Source: Sindora glabra
Taxonomy: Eukaryota > Streptophyta > Magnoliopsida > Fabales > Fabaceae
Length of the DNA: 64,000 nucleotides
NCBI GenBank assembly: GCA_020226215.1
Contig: CM035228.1
Span: 67,925,989-67,989,988 of the forward strand
Direction: 5' to 3'
The translations under genes and the position numbers were made by a program. How positions within the stretch are numbered: position 1 is the stretch's first letter; the number at the start of each line of letters is the position of its first letter. Of the stretch, positions 47,099 through 59,279 are shown one piece after another. Below the pieces are notes generated by a model. It was not told the DNA's origin, searched no databases, and was given only the letters and a program-made list of their open reading frames with translations.

Positions 47099-50010
47099 TG
47101 TCACCGGCTAATAGCTTTTTAGCTGAAACTATATGGCGCATACTTGCCATTCTTTGTGTACATGTTAGCCTTCTTATTAAACTCTTTTATGGCATACTTG
47201 ATAAAGATAGTAAGATATTAAATATTTATCACCCATATAATAAAATCTCATATACAACATGTCTGTAAATCATAATCAAATGTCACTAAAGCACTCATAC
47301 ATACTAAGCCATAAGATCACCCTACATATGGAACCTTTAAGCACAGTGAACCAAAAAAGATAAATTTAAGTAGGGAGAGGGACACTTTGTTCACTTAGTA
47401 TATCTTCATTACATAGTTTTAAGTGTGTAGGAGATAATCAGAAGATAACACATTCAAATCCCCAACTCAAAGCCAATATGCTCTGCCCTTTTAGAGTATT
47501 TAGAATAAAAGCCCATCCAATACAAGTAGACATACTTTTTTCAAGTCATCATAAGCTTTTTTTTGTAATACTCTAAGTATCTGATTCACACCAAAATGCA
47601 CTAACACAAAGATAAAAATGCAAAGATCACAAATATAGGCCTTTTGAATTCCTCCGAATTCTTAAACTATGCCAAAATTATCAAAATACCCTCAAACTTG
47701 AAAAAATCGAGAAAAATAATACACAAGTTAGATTGATTCCAATTTTCAACCATCAAACCTCTATAACATATTTGATTTTTCCACCAAGTCTTATCTTAAA
47801 TTAAGCATGACTGCCTGTTGGATTATCACAACTATTAGCTTATAACATTCTCCCCAACTTCAAATATCAATGCCCCTATTGATGCCTCACTCTAACATAA
47901 TTTCATGAAGAATCCACTTACTCTCTCGAAACTTGATATTGGCTTTCAACTTACTCCTCTAAGTCACTACCTTAGCCTTACATATATGTCTCTTTAAGTA
48001 TTATGAATGTCCCTTATTTCAAAGTTAGGTTGTTGCCTTTGCAACATCAATATCCTTTCTTCCAAAAATATCTTAAAGGGCTACCTCTATAGACTTTTTT
48101 TAAAGTGTCCTAACACCCTCTAGTGTTGCTTTTCCACTAGCTTTCTTGAACTTATTACCTCTATAAATTGTTTGATAGGTAGTTCCTATACAACTTTGCA
48201 CTTATTGCCTCTGCAACTTACACATATGCCACTTTCGCAACAAAAGTGTATGCTAACACTATAACTCATGAATAGAGTTTAACACTTCAAATCGCCTACT
48301 AACAAGTATTTTACACCTACTGTCTTATTGCATAAATACAACAACCAAGACTTACATTTAATCTATGTATAAGCCATATAACCTTGCTTAAAGTCCACTT
48401 ATGTCACTTTTAATTAATTCATAATACTTCACAATGCCACTTTTACGCTCAATGGATCCTCTTATCCTTTCTAAATCAATACCATATGACATCTCATCAA
48501 CCACCATAATACTTGGAGTTAATATTCTCTAACATTATGATCCTTATGATCTTTCCTATCATGAGCGACATCCAACAATGTCTCAGCTCTCATAATCCTA
48601 ACTTGAGTGCATGCTATGACAACTTCCACAAACATATCCATCTAATAGCTCCCTTACATCATTGGCTTGATAAGGTAAAGTATAGAATTCTCTCACACTC
48701 TAGCTCAAGACTAATCCCTTTGGACCGAATTTACATGATTTTACACTACTCCTACTAGATTAATCTACTCATGCCCTTCAATTGTGGCCATGCATTTCTA
48801 CATAACTAAAGGCTTCACCCTCTAGCACCACTGATCCCTCAAGAAATAGTCAACCCCTTTGGCAAGACTAAAGTTTCTCCCACTAGATTAGCCATTAATT
48901 GCCCCATCCCTCTAGATAGTAGTTTATATCTTCAATGCCACTACTATGAATGAGCGTATAACTAACATCCCACACACACAAGCAAGCCTTCTAGTACAAA
49001 TAATTACACATAGTACATTGATTCATAGTCACTTGAATGTATCATCTTCTCATACACTAGCTTCTTAAGTAAATCTAATCTCTTGCACCATTTGGTCAAG
49101 TCTTTGACAATGATACCTCCAAATTTAAGAATGATTACTTTGCATATCACTTATATAACATTGAACAAGTTGTATCTAAACTAATTATAGTCTACCCAAT
49201 CTTAACCTTCTAACACAAATTGAGTTTTAATACCATCTATCATGGGCCAGTAGCTCTCCAACAGAAGCCACACGATGCATGCTTATCACTCTTGACAAAT
49301 ATGTCAGCCTTCCCATTAAACTCTCTCATGGAACACTTGATAAAGATAGTGGAACATCAAAAATTTGCCACTCACAATAAAATCCTATATACAACATATC
49401 CACAAGCCATAATTGAATATTACTAAATCACCTACACATGGTAAGTTGCAAGATCGCCCCATACATAGTGCTATTAAACATAACAAGCTGAAAAAAATAA
49501 ATTTAAGTAAAGAGATGGATATTCTATTTACTTAGTATATACCTTGTTAAATAGTTTTGAGTGTATAGAGATAATCACAAGCTAACACACTTGAGTGCTT
49601 AGCTCAATACTAAGGTGCCCTACTAAGCCTTCTCAACACTCTACCCTTAAAGAGCATTTTGAACAAAAGCCTATTGAGATAAGTAGACATACTTTTATCA
49701 AGTTGTCATAAAATTTTTTTTCATATGTCTAATTTGCACCAAAATGCATTAAAATAAAGATAAAAATGTGAGAATCATAAATATTTGCTTTTCAAACTCC
49801 TTCAAATTCTCAAACCATGTCAAAATTACCAAAACACCATCAAACTTGGAAAATTAAAAAAAATACATAAATCGAATTAATTTCAAATTTTAGCCACAAG
49901 ACTTCTATAATATGCTTAATTTTTTTGACCAAGTCTCGCCATAAACTAAGCATATTTAATTGTCAAAATATCATAATTACCAGCTTGTGACATATTACTT
50001 ATAACCCAAC
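47099..50010 (-). mobile_element. LTR pair with non-coding interior (non-autonomous LTR element)
   Basis: A direct repeat of about 750 bases: about 47099-47850 and about 49242-50010. Landmarks include ACTTGATAAAGATAGT, ATACAACAT, AAATAAATTTAAGTA, TAAGTAGACATACTTTT or close variants, CACCAAAATGCA, and CCAAGTCT. Just outside the right copy, the minus strand reads TGGTATTAAAAC (49235-49224), a decayed initiator-Met primer site, so the element runs on the minus strand and the right copy is its 5' LTR. The interior of about 1.4 kb has no gag or pol. LTRs are strongly diverged, so it is older than copia B. Exact ends and target duplication were not determined. Confidence 0.65.
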
Positions 50011-50638
50011 TTTATGCACTTAAAGCTCACTTTCAATTTTTTATAACATCGATTGAAAGGCAACCTTCTAAATTCCTAAGTTTAAACATCAAAACCATTC
50101 TAATATGAAAAATACTCAAGAATACATCTTTTTGTCCAACATTTTGTCTAACATTTTTTTTCCAACTTTCTATACTTGTTTAGCAAATGTCCTCTAATAC
50201 GAAATGCCGATTCATATGCCATTATAGTGATGGACACACTTAATAAATCACAAGCCATAATAGCTACATTTGAAAACCTATTCTTTTGTGCCTTCCACCA
50301 TTCTAAAATATCTAAATCTTCATAATGTGCAAATTTAAGCTTAGGCTTTTCCAAGTAAGTCTCCAATTGAAACTTTCTAGTTCTTATTACAATTTGAGAA
50401 TCAAAAACTTTGAAATTTTAATAATAAAATTATTACAATCAAATAAAAAAAACCAAGCCATAATAAATATAAAAGCATTGAATATTATAAGAACTAAATA
50501 ACAATTAGAAGCTGAAAAACTTATAGTGAAAAGTCTTCTTACTCTATTGCCTGTACTTGAACTTGCAAATAATGAAATGGAAGAAACATCGAAAAATTAG
50601 GTTCCTTGGGAGCTTAGAGGTGATTACTTTGGATAGGC

Positions 50639-52022
50639 TGTTAGTGTATATGTCCTAAAACCAATCATATTAGTGATTATAATTTTGAATCATGTTATTT
50701 TAATGGTAATTTCAATTATTATATTTATATATATTGTCTGCGTAATATATTCAATTATGATAATAATCTTAGAATAATTGTATTCTTAAATGTCCCTAGT
50801 CATATATCATTGTGGATTAGGTTGCTTTGATATGTTAAGATTAGCATGTGTGAAGACTTATATGGGATATTAAGTTTACACATGAGTACAAGTTAAAGAA
50901 CTTGTATATTGGACCGACCCATATTAAGAATACTACATGGAAAGTTATATGAGTGTCATGAGTGGTTCTTAGTGATCATTATTAATATGGTCCTTTGACT
51001 TGAGATCACCAAGGTTCCCTACATGTGAGTTTCATATTTTGATACTATTCTATCTCACTAATGGTTGAGTGAATGCAAGGGTAGATATTGAATATGTCAC
51101 ATATCATGCGGAGGGGTTTGTGTGATCAAGATGGGATTTGTCCCTCCTATATAACAGGAGTAACATCTATGGGCCCCTTGATTAAGTAAAGCTAAGAAAA
51201 TACATGGCCATGCTCAAATGAATTGACATGGGATGTCGATTACATTTATTTCAGTGAGCTTACCTAGGAATCAAGAAACCTTAAGATTGGGCTATAGGAG
51301 AATGACACGGTCCATGTCTCGTGCTCAATCTAGATGTATAGGACAAAAGGACATAGGTGATGATCATGTGTAAAGGTTTAGTCAAATCACCGACTTTCTC
51401 ATTACTTGGGTAACAATGATGTGTTACTAGACACCGATCATTGTTTATAATCATTAATATGATCAATAGTCATTACCAACGTAATGAGAGCCTGTAGGGT
51501 CGCACACTCAGAGCCTAGTGAATTTGGAATTAATGGACCAAATTGTTTGGGCCTAATATTTAGGAATTCATGTTATAATTATAAGGCTCAATAGTAAGCC
51601 TATAATTGTACATGGAATAAAGCCCAAGTAGGTTAGGTTTTTCTATGCACCTATTTAAATAGGGTTGTTGGGTAATAATAGTTATTATTATTATAATTAT
51701 TCACGCACTCCAAAAAGGCACAGAAAAACCTTGGCACCTCTCCTTGACCAAAACCCCTGAAGAGGTGTAGCTAGCACTACGAGGTGAAAGGAGATTAATT
51801 CCAACTGGTGTTTGTGTGGACATTCATCAATGATTCACAGGTTCGTGCAGATACTTCAGAGTCTTCGGCCGAAAGGAAGCTGAAGAGGTGATCAACAATC
51901 GAGTTCTAGAGTCATCAACAAAGGTATTGAACGAACCCTTATTTCAATTTAACTATTTTGCATGGATCCGATGGATGGGATCGATTTATTCTGCTGCACT
52001 CATATGACTCCCGATCCTAACA
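50639..52022 (+). repeat. 5' LTR of copia B
   Basis: It starts TGTTAGTGTATATGTCC and ends CCGATCCTAACA. A TATA-like CTATTTAAATAG at 51651-51662 is the likely LTR promoter core, with the R-U5 part following. The matching site in the 3' LTR is near 58905-58917. Confidence 0.93.
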
Positions 52023-52023
52023 G

Positions 52024-52035
52024 TGGTATCAGAGC
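52024..52035 (+). other. primer-binding site of copia B
   Basis: TGGTATCAGAGC, one base after the 5' LTR. It is complementary to the 3' end of plant initiator-Met tRNA, the usual minus-strand primer of copia elements, and is unmutated. Confidence 0.93.
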
Positions 52036-52759
52036 TACTTGCAAAAATGTTAAATTAAGATTTTGTTTACTAATTACGTGATTATGATGCTTGATGAATT
52101 GTTCTGTATATCACGCTTCAATGATTCCTAATTAGGATTAGGGTAAATTTGATTTCGTGCATTTTAGTTCAAGCAAACTTAATATGATTAATTCTGATTC
52201 TATTTCGAATTTGAACCTAATTTTGAATTCTAATTTAAATTTAAATGTGTTTTGTGATTAATTCTTATTTCTGATTTGAATTCGAATCTGTTTCTGGTTT
52301 TTTTTTTAAATTTAAATATGTTGTAATAATTCTGGATTTTGATTCGAATTTGAAACTGATTTCTGTGTTCTGTTTTAAACAGAATCAAAAGAATTAATTG
52401 TGTGAATCTGTTTTAATATATGAAAGACATTTTCTGATTAAAATACAGATTCTGTCATGAATTAGAATTAATCAAATTAACTTCTTGAATCTTTTTCGTA
52501 TATGTGATATACCTTGCACTTAATAGCTGAATCTGATTTTTCATGAAATTGATTGTTGAATTTGTTTCGTATAAAATCTGTGAATTAATTGGATCTATTT
52601 TAATATGATTAAAATTTATCCATTATGATTCTGTCATAAATTAGATTTGTAAACCCATGATTTGAGTGTCAATAATTGTTGAATTGATTGACTAAAGGGG
52701 AATGTCAATTGTTGACAAATTGAATTGCAATCTGAATGTCAGGTGCAATCAATTTTTTA

Positions 52760-52850
52760 GGTGAGAGACTCCGCTCCCTAACCCCTTGGCAGGGGCGCTG
52801 TCCCTTGACCCTGCCCGCTAACTGGCTAGCAAAACTGCCGTAAATTCTCT
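52760..52850 (+). promoter_or_regulatory. GC-rich structured block in the copia B leader
   Basis: This is a sharp GC-rich island inside an extremely AT-rich leader. It contains CCCCTTGGCAGGGG, a 5-bp stem, with further GGGGCGCTG and CCCTGCCCGC motifs able to pair. Its position between primer site and gag suggests a packaging, dimerisation or translation signal. Function is inferred from position only. Confidence 0.5.
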
Positions 52851-53916
52851 GCGTAGAATGACATTAAGTAATTAGTTAATTAATTCATAATTAATTAATT
52901 CAGATTTTGATATTGAAAATATATTTGGATATATGTTTCACCTATCATGTTGTTTTGTTGCTTGATGTATGGTGCATGATTATGGCCTTTGGTTTTGTTG
53001 TAATTTTAAAATACGGCCTGCGTGTTGTGCCTCTCTATTACTTCTAGTTGTACATTCTCTTCTCATTTTACTCCCCTCGAATGTAACTCGAGGTTTCTTT
53101 ATTATTATGTAATAATTTTATTGGAGCACCTGAAGAGGAAACAATGGAAGTGGAGATCAAACCATGAAGAAAGAAGAAAATTCTTAAGAAGAAGTTTTTA
53201 TTTCTTAGTTTTATTTGATATTCTTGAGCTCTAGAATATTACTTAGGTTGGGCCATAATCATGTTACACTTAATTTATGTTTTATGTATGAGATGCATAT
53301 GATGAATGTATGAGATACCTATGCTAGATGTATATGATGCATGCTTAATAAAACTAAGTATATAATGGTGGGATCAAATAAATTAAAATCCCTCAAACAA
53401 AATATTAAGTCAACAAATATGCCTTCCAAAATAGCACTCATCAAGATCTTGATCGACTATAGGTGGGTTTGCCAAAGCAAAGTACCTAAAGTCTATCTTG
53501 GTAAGATGCGATGGGATGGGATAATAGTGATATTCAAATTGCTAATTATTGGGTCTTGACTTAACTGGGCTACACCAATAAGATTGGGGCCTAGAGGCAT
53601 AGAGTTGGTTATGAATTCATGAGATGAATTTGAATAAGTGTTATTCACCCAACTATCCAAGAGTTGCATAAGATGTAATTGACAAGGAGTTGTCTACCTA
53701 AACAACCATATCTTGGGCAATTAGCTAAAGCTAACTTAAGATTTGGTAAAATATGGATCTTAGCTCACTAGAAAACCTTGACGATAAGGTTTTCCGAAAT
53801 AATAGTGAGGGCTATTATTTTGAGAAAAATAGTGGGAGTATTATTTAATAAAAGACCTTATTAAATAAATAAAATACATGATTCTCATTTTGCATATTTT
53901 TCTATTGTAGATAACC

Positions 53917-56900
53917 ATGACATTAAATGTATCAAACTTATCATTGTGATCTATCCTTGAGAAGGATAAACTGAATAGGATGAATTTTCTTGATTAGGTA
54001 TCGAAACTTGAGGATTATCCTCAAGCATGAGAAAAAGCAATATGTCCTAGAGCAACCTACTCTAGATGAGCCTGCTGCTAATGCTCCTCGAGCAAAAAAG
54101 GATGCTTATAAGAAGCATCTAGAAGATGCTCTGGATGTCAGTTGTCTCATACTTGCTACCATGAACTCTGAGCTTCAGAAGCAACATGAGAACATGGAGG
54201 CGTTCAATATGATTGATCACCTTAAACAGCTCTACCAAGAGCAAGCAAAACATGAGAGATATGATGTATCTAAAGCATTGTTTTAGTGTAAGATGGCTGA
54301 AGGAACACCCGTTGCTATACATGTGCTTAAAATGATTGGGTACATCAATAGCCTTGAAAGATTAGGTTTTCCTTTGCAGCAAGAATTGGCCACTGATATA
54401 GTTCTGTAATCATTGCCTGAGAGTTATAGTCAATTCGTCATGAATTACAATATGAACGAAATTGATAAGACTTTGCCTGAACTGCTTAACATGTTGAGAA
54501 CTGCTGAGCAGAACTTGAAAAAGTCTAAGCCCAATTCCATTATGATGGTTCAAAAGGGCAAAGGAAAGGGCAAGTCTAAAGCTAAGAATAAAAAAAAAAG
54601 GACAAGACTAATGGAAAGTCCAAGTCAAGTTCCTCTACACTGAAGCCAAAAGGTGGCGTGGCCAAGGAAGGGCAATGCTTCCATTGTAAAGAACCAGGAC
54701 ATTGGAAGCGAAATTGTAAGATTTACCTGGAAGAGCTTAAGAACCAAAAGGAAAGTGGGACTTCCAACTTAGGTATTTATGTTATAGAGGTTAATTTATC
54801 TACTTCTACATCTTGGGTATTAGACACTAGATGTGGTACTCACATTTATGTAAACGTGCAGGATCTTAAAGAAAGTAGATCATTAGCCAAAGGTGAAGTG
54901 GACCTACACGTTGGAAATGGAGCAAGAGTTGCTGCATTAGCTGTAGGGACTTATTATTTATCTTTGCCTAGTGGATTAGTTTTAGAATTGGACAATTGTT
55001 ATTTTATGCCTACTGTTAGTAAAAATTTGATTTCTGTTTCTTGTTTAGACAAGAAAGGTTTTTCATTTATAATAAAGGACAAATGTTGCTATATTTATTT
55101 AAATGAAATTTTTTATGGCAGTGCACAATTAATGAATGGTCTTTATGTTCTGAACCTTGAAAATCCAATCTATAACATAAACACGAAGAAGGTCAAAACT
55201 AATGATTGAAATCCAACCTATCTTTGGCATTGTCGTTTAGGCCATATAAATGAGACATGCATCTCCAAACTTCATAAGAATGGATTTTTGGACTCATTTG
55301 ATTTCAAATCATATGAGATATGTGAGTCATGTTTATTAGGTAAGATGACTAAAGCTCTTTTTACTAGGAAAGGTGAAAGGGCTAGTGATTTATTAGGCCT
55401 TATACATAGTGATGTATATGGACCTTTAAACATACAAGTTAGAGGAGGTTATCAGTACTTCATTACTTTTACTGATGATTTCAGTAGATATGGTTATGTG
55501 TTTCTTATGAAACACAAGTCTGAATCTTTTGAAAAGTTTAAAGAGTTCAAAAATGAAGTATAAAACTAACTTAGTAAAAGTATTAAAGCACTTCGATCAG
55601 ATCGAGGTGGTGAATACTTAAATCAAGAGTTCCTGAATCATCTAAAGGAGTGTGGCATTGTATCACAACTCACTCCACCAGGAACACCTCAATGGAATGG
55701 TGTTTCTAAAAGGAGGAATCGAACTTTGTTAGACATGGTTCGGTCAATGATGAGTCAGGATGACCTTCCAAATTCCTTCTAGGGACATGCTCTAGAAATT
55801 GCAACTTTCACACTAAACTGTGTTTCATCAAAATCAGTTCAAAAGACACAATATGAGATATGGACTGGGAAACGTCCTAGTTTATCTTTTATGAAGATTT
55901 AGGGCTGTGAAGCTTACGTAAGACGTCAGGCTTCTGATAAACTTGGACTCAAATATGATAAATATTTTTTCCTTGGATATCCTAAGAAAACAAAAGGATA
56001 TTATTTCTATAATCCAACCGAGCAAAAAGTGTTTATTGCTCGAACTGGTATTTTTCAAGAGAGAGAATTTATCTCTAAAAGAATCAGTGGGAGAAGAATA
56101 GAACTTGAAGAAATTCAAGATCAACGAGAAAACATTAAATTTGAGATGGAACCTGAGCCGGTTCCACAAACAGTTAGTGGAAGAACCTACTCATGTAACA
56201 CAGAACCCACGTAGATCTAGTAGGATACGTCGTGAGCCCGAGAGATATGATTTTATCGTGACTCATCACCGTGATGTGTTGCTCATGGACCAAGATGAGC
56301 CCACAACTTACCAAGAGGCTATGATGGGGCCAGATTCTGAGAAATGGATAGAAGCTATAAAATCAGAGATGGACTCCATGTATTCAAACCAAGTTTGGAC
56401 TTTGGTTGATCCACCTGAAGGGGTAAAACCCATTAGGTGCAAATGGATTTTCAAAAAGAAAACTGACATAAATGGTAATGTGTGTAACTTTAAGGGATGA
56501 TTGGTTGCAAAAGGTTTTAAACAAATCCATGGTATTGACTATGATGAGACTTTTTCTCCAGTTATCATGCTTAAATCCATCAGGATTCTTCTAGCTATAG
56601 CAGCATATTATGATTATGAAATCTGGTAAATGGATGTCAAAACTACTTTCCTTAATAAAAATCTTCTTGAGGATGTGTACATGACACAACCTGAAGGTTT
56701 TGTAAATCTTGAAAATGCTGAAAAAGTTTGCAAATTGCAACGATCCATTTTTAGGTTGAAGCAAGCTTCTCGGAGTTGGAATCTTCGTTTCGATGATGCG
56801 ATCAAAGAGTTTGGTTTCATCAAGAATAAAGATGAACCTTGTGTGTACAAGAAGGTTAGTGGGAGCACAATAATCTTTCTGGTGTTGTATGTAGATGACA

Positions 56901-57872
56901 TATTACTCATTGGAAATGACATTCCTACACTACAGTTTGTAAAAACTTGGTTAGGAAATTATTTTTCTATGAAAGACTTAGGTGAGGCCTCCTATGTATT
57001 AGGTATCAAGATCTATAGAGATAGATCGAGAAAATTGCTTGGCCTAAGTCAGAGTACATACATCGACAAGGTGCTAAAAAGGTTTAGCATGCAAGATTCT
57101 AAAAAAGGATTCTTGCCAATGTCACATGGCATAAGTCTCTCAAGAACTCAATGTCCTTCCACAGAGTATGAGAGACAGTGCGTGAGTAAGATCTCTTATG
57201 CATCTGCGATTGGGTCTATCATGTATGCCATGTTATGTACTCGTCCTGATGTCTCGTATGCTATAAGTATGACGAGCAGATACCAATCAGATCCTGGTGA
57301 AAGTCACTGGACAGCTGTCAAGAATATTCTTAAGTACTTAAGAAGAACTAAAGACATGTTTTTGATTTATGGAGGTGAGGAAGAGCTCATTGTAAATGGT
57401 TACACTGATACTAGCTTTCAAATCGACAAAAATGACTTCAGGTCGCAGTCAGATTATGTATTTTGCCTTAATGGTGGCACTGTGACCTGGAAGAGTTCAA
57501 AGCAAGGGACAGTGGCTGATTCTACAACAAAAGTTAAATATATTGTAGCATCAGATGCTGCAAAAGAGGCTGTTTGGATTAAGAAGTTCATCATTGAACT
57601 TGGAGTTGTTCCTAACATTGCTGACCCAGTAGAGCTTTATTGTGATAATAATAGGAGCCATTGCGCAAGCCAAGGAACCTAGATCTCACCAAAAATTCAA
57701 ACATATACTCCGATGCTATCATCTCATAAGAGATATTGTTGACAGAAATAATGTCAGGATATGCAGAATACCGACTGACGATAATGTCGCCGATTCATTG
57801 ACAAAGGCCTTAACGTAGCAAAAGCATGATAGTCATATGAGATCCATAGGTATTAGATACATGGATGATTAG
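53917..57872 (+). pseudogene. copia B gag-pol, degraded
   Basis: Gag starts at ATG 53917. A stop (53947-53949) and a one-base shift near 53995 break it at once; YRNLRIILKHEKKQYVLEQP follows. The zinc knuckle CFHCKEPGHWKRNC is at 54676-54717. Protease: VLDTRCGTHI, with Arg for the catalytic-motif Gly. Integrase: HHCC zinc region from 55222 (WHCRLGHIN, CESCLLGK), core HSDVYGPL and RSDRGGEY, then GVSKRRNRTL at 55700 where the third catalytic residue Glu has become Lys. Reverse transcriptase: RCKWIFKKK, then LYVDDILLIGN (56885-56917, active-site YVDD intact). RNase H: VNGYTDTSF, VTWKSSKQGTVADSTTK, ELYCDNN, followed by a frameshift, ending at TAG 57870-57872. Most stops are Trp or Gln codons turned to TAG/TAA/TGA, as cytosine deamination produces. 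Non-functional. Confidence 0.93.
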
Positions 57873-57879
57873 CTTTAGT

Positions 57880-57892
57880 GCAAGTGGGAGAT
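57880..57892 (+). other. polypurine tract of copia B
   Basis: GCAAGTGGGAGAT directly precedes the 3' LTR. A purine-rich run at this position primes plus-strand synthesis in LTR elements. Confidence 0.8.
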
Positions 57893-59279
57893 TGTTAGTG
57901 TATATGCCCTAAAACTAATCATATTGGTGATTGTAATTTTGAATCATGTTATTTTAATGGTAATTTCAATTATTATATTTATATATATTGTCTGCATAAT
58001 ATATTCAACTATGATAATAACCTTAGAATAATTGTATTCTTAAATGTCCCTAGTCATATATCATTGTGGATTAGGTTGCTTTGATATATTAAGACTAGCA
58101 TGTGTGAAGACTTATATGGGATATTAAGTTTACATATGAATACAAGTTAGAGAACTTGTATACTAGACCGACTCATATTAAGAACACTACATGGATCGTT
58201 ATATGAGTGTTATGAGTGGTTCTTAGTGATCATTATTAATATGGTCCTTTGACCTGAGATCACCAAGGTTCCCTGCATGTGAGTTTCATATTTTGATACT
58301 ATTCTATCTCACTAATGGTTGAGTGAATGCAAGGGTAGATATTGAATATGTCACATATCATGCGGAGGGGTTTGTGTGATTAAGATGGGATTTGTCCCTC
58401 CTATATAACAGGAGTAACATCTGTGGGCCCCTTGATTAAGTAAAGCTAAGAAAATACATGGCCATGCTCAAATGAATTGACATGGGATGTCGATTACATT
58501 TATTTCAGTGAGCTTACTTAGGAATCAAGAAACCTTAAGATTGGGCTATAGGAGAATGACACGGTCCATGTCTCGTGCTCAATCTAGATGTATAGGACAA
58601 AAGGACATAGGTAATGATCACGTGTAAAGGTTTAGTCAAATCACTGACTTTCTCATTACTTGGGTAACAATGATGTGTTGCTAGACACCGATCATTGTTT
58701 ATAATCATTAATATGATCAATAGTCATTACCAACGTAATGAGAGCCTGTAGGGTCGCACACTTAGAGCCTAGTGAATTTGGAATTAATAGACTAAATTGT
58801 TTGGGCCTAATATTTGGGAATTCATATTATAATTATAAGGCTCAATAGTAAGCATATAATTGTACATGGAATAAAGCCCAAATAGGTTAGGTTTTTCTAT
58901 CCACCTATTTAAATAGGGTTGTTGGGTAATAATAGTTATTATTATTATTATCATTATTCACGCACCCTAAAAAGGCACAGAAAAATCCTAGCACCTTTCC
59001 TTGACCAAAACCCCTGAAGAGACGTAGCTAGTACTACGAGGTGAAAGGAGATCAATTTCAACTGGTGTTTGTGTGGACATTTATCGGTAATTCACAAGTT
59101 CATGTGGATACTTCAGAGTCTTCGGCCGAAAGGAAGCTGAAAAGGTGATCAACGACCAAATTCTAGAGTCATCAACAAAGGTTTTAAACGAACCCTTATT
59201 CCAATTTAATGTTTTGCATGGATCCTGGTGGATGGGATTGGTTTATTCCGCTGCGCTCGTATGGCTCCCGATCCCAACA
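57893..59279 (+). repeat. 3' LTR of copia B
   Basis: Collinear with the 5' LTR over its length, 1387 bases, TGTTAG to CCCAACA. Differences from the 5' LTR are mostly C/T and G/A. Confidence 0.93.

Larger units (their letters stand above)
50639..59279 (+). mobile_element. copia LTR retrotransposon B, plus strand, with TAGGC target duplications
   Basis: Complete in structure: 5' LTR 50639-52022, primer site, leader, gag-pol, polypurine tract, 3' LTR 57893-59279. TAGGC precedes it (50634-50638) and follows it (59280-59284). Removing the element and one TAGGC joins the hAT reading frame exactly (..LYEAYPK), independent proof of the borders. LTRs are 1384 and 1387 bases and begin TGTTAG and end AACA. 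By eye about 19 differences occur in the first 330 bases, about 17 of them transitions. Long LTRs, a long leader and a single gag-pol fit the longer plant Ty1/copia lineages; I cannot fix the lineage. Confidence 0.96.

Noticed and set aside
48513..48758. Plus-strand 81-codon frame in the interior of the 47-50 kb LTR element
   Set aside because: No gag, pol or other domain; on the strand opposite to the element.
51281..51466. Minus-strand 61-codon frame, repeated at 58535-58720
   Set aside because: It occurs twice because it lies in both LTRs of copia B, antisense to the element; not a gene.
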